Shown here piece by piece: positions 7,235 through 7,834 of a stretch of DNA of 7,834 nucleotides. This DNA comes from Hydrogenothermaceae bacterium (GTDB taxonomy: Bacteria > Aquificota > Aquificia > Aquificales > Hydrogenothermaceae): the NCBI GenBank assembly GCA_027052485.1, contig JALUFA010000216.1:1-7834 (forward strand), written 5' to 3'. Position numbers and translations under genes: made by a program. Each line of letters begins with the position of its first letter. Within the stretch, counting starts at the first letter, position 1. The notes under the pieces are model-generated. The model saw nothing but the letters and a program-made list of their open reading frames with translations. It was not told the DNA's origin and did no database searches.

Positions 7235-7834
7235 TAAATATTTCTAGGTGAGTTGATAAGGTTTAAAAACTCATTTCTAGTCTTTTCATCTTCTTTAAAT
7301 GCACCTGTTAATTTGCTTGTAACTGTGTAGGAAGATGGATTTTTTACTCCACGCATAGACATACAGTTCCCAGAAATTGCAATCTTGTTATTTCTTCTAA
7401 CTAATATATATCCCTCAGGCACAGTAACCGAGTATATGTAATCGTTATAAGGAACGTCTTTTATCTCCCTAACCATGGAGTAGTACTTGTTATTTCCTTT
7501 TTTATCTTTTCTCGTTTCTAGCCTATAGTAAACTTTCTCATCAGGATATTTATGCTCGTAAACCGTTGAAGATATTCCTAGTGTAGCATACAGGGCTTGA
7601 ATTCCATCAAGAAGTCTTTTAGATTTGCTAACGAAGTAGTACGTTTTTCCATCTGGTTTTTTGTATCCATCTCCTAGGATAAAGTAATCCAAAAACAGTT
7701 TCTTCTGTCTTTGAGAGGCTGAGTATAAAAAGTCAGGTATAAATTTATCTCCAGATTTTCCAAACTGTTTAACATAATTTGTAAGAATCTTAGAATCTAT
7801 TACAAACTCTAGGATTCCTCTTTTTCTCTTTATC
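7234..7834 (-). CDS. folE: GTP cyclohydrolase I interrupted by an intein, 5'-partial
   Basis: FolE hydrolyses GTP to 7,8-dihydroneopterin triphosphate, the entry to folate and, through QueD/QueE, to queuosine. Only the 43 C-terminal FolE residues are in the window (7237-7365): [19 protein letters not shown], then [18 protein letters not shown]. This matches the conserved end of FolE, where the Cys of the H-x-C-x-x-x-RG segment is a catalytic zinc ligand (Cys181 in E. coli). Directly upstream, in the same frame with no stop, are at least 156 codons of unrelated sequence that form an intein (7366-7834). The frame is open to the window edge, so the N-terminal FolE part and the start codon are outside. 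The TTG at 7690-7692 is an internal Leu of a LAGLIDADG motif, not a start. queE follows with a one-base overlap. The protein should be functional only after splicing. Confidence 0.9.
   Translation of the reverse strand, partial: IKRKRGILEFVIDSKILTNYVKQFGKSGDKFIPDFLYSASQRQKKLFLDYFILGDGYKKPDGKTYYFVSKSKRLLDGIQALYATLGISSTVYEHKYPDEKVYYRLETRKDKKGNNKYYSMVREIKDVPYNDYIYSVTVPEGYILVRRNNKIAISGNCMSMRGVKNPSSYTVTSKLTGAFKEDEKTRNEFLNLINSPRNI
7363..7368 (-). other. C-terminal splice junction (Asn/Cys) of the FolE intein
   Basis: AAC (Asn, last intein residue, 7366-7368) is followed by TGT (Cys, first C-extein residue, 7363-7365). Asn cyclises to release the intein and the Cys is the second nucleophile. By alignment to FolE this Cys is also the zinc ligand. 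The boundary is inferred from where FolE similarity begins and from the conserved Asn-Cys pair. Confidence 0.88.
7366..7834 (-). mobile_element. Intein with LAGLIDADG (DOD) homing endonuclease, C-terminal part
   Basis: The 156 visible residues have the order expected for the second half of a large intein. First comes [18 protein letters not shown] (about 7711-7764), like the block-D K-x-I-P segment. Next is [12 protein letters not shown] (about 7663-7698), the second LAGLIDADG motif, with the acidic residue kept in the final Gly-Asp-Gly. Then [20 protein letters not shown] and [11 protein letters not shown] follow, the usual post-motif segment (block H). Last is the C-terminal Hint splicing part: [15 protein letters not shown] (block F) and NNKIAISGN (block G), ending at Asn 7366-7368 before Cys 7363-7365. 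Block F has Ser where Asp is common and Tyr where His is common, and the penultimate residue is Gly, not His. The first half (catalytic Cys/Ser, blocks A and B, first LAGLIDADG) is outside the window, so activity of splicing and endonuclease cannot be judged. Confidence 0.9.

Noticed and set aside
7234..7692. A separate 152-residue gene starting at TTG 7692
   Set aside because: The frame is open upstream to the window edge, the TTG encodes the first Leu of a LAGLIDADG motif, and the product is plainly intein followed by the FolE C-terminus.

Overview
The window is dense, protein-coding bacterial DNA, AT-rich by eye. It looks like a thermophilic, autotrophic member of the Aquificota, possibly Hydrogenothermaceae (Sulfurihydrogenibium/Persephonella-like). 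This placement is inferred from three things: succinyl-CoA synthetase genes beside a two-subunit 2-oxoacid:ferredoxin oxidoreductase (the reductive TCA-cycle pair), a short myo-inositol-phosphate synthase of the kind found in thermophiles and actinobacteria, and lysine/glutamate-rich proteins. No rRNA or other decisive marker is present.

Positions 1-5434 (+ strand) hold a central carbon block. It contains sucC (5' end cut off by the window), a small Uma2/DUF820-family gene placed exactly between sucC and sucD, then sucD, an 86-bp gap with a plausible promoter and a palindrome, korA (gamma and alpha domains fused), korB, and a strong intrinsic terminator. SucCD would activate succinate to succinyl-CoA, and KorAB would carboxylate that to 2-oxoglutarate with reduced ferredoxin. 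These are consecutive CO2-fixation steps of the reductive TCA cycle; either enzyme could also run oxidatively.

Positions 5435-6593 (+) hold a separate transcription unit with one gene for inositol-3-phosphate synthase. Its stop codon overlaps that of queE, which converges on it from the other strand.

Positions 6590-7834 (- strand) hold a folE-queE pair joined by a TAATG overlap. FolE (GTP cyclohydrolase I) and QueE (7-carboxy-7-deazaguanine synthase) act in the 7-deazaguanine (queuosine/preQ0) pathway, and FolE also feeds folate.

The most interesting feature is that folE is interrupted by an intein. At least 156 codons of intein are visible, with the second LAGLIDADG motif of a DOD homing endonuclease and the C-terminal Hint splicing block. 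They end in an Asn directly before the Cys that should be the catalytic zinc ligand of FolE. The splice junction lacks the usual penultimate His. The N-terminal FolE part and the first half of the intein lie beyond the window edge. No tRNA, rRNA, CRISPR array or insertion sequence was seen, and no gene-free stretch exceeds about 110 bases.
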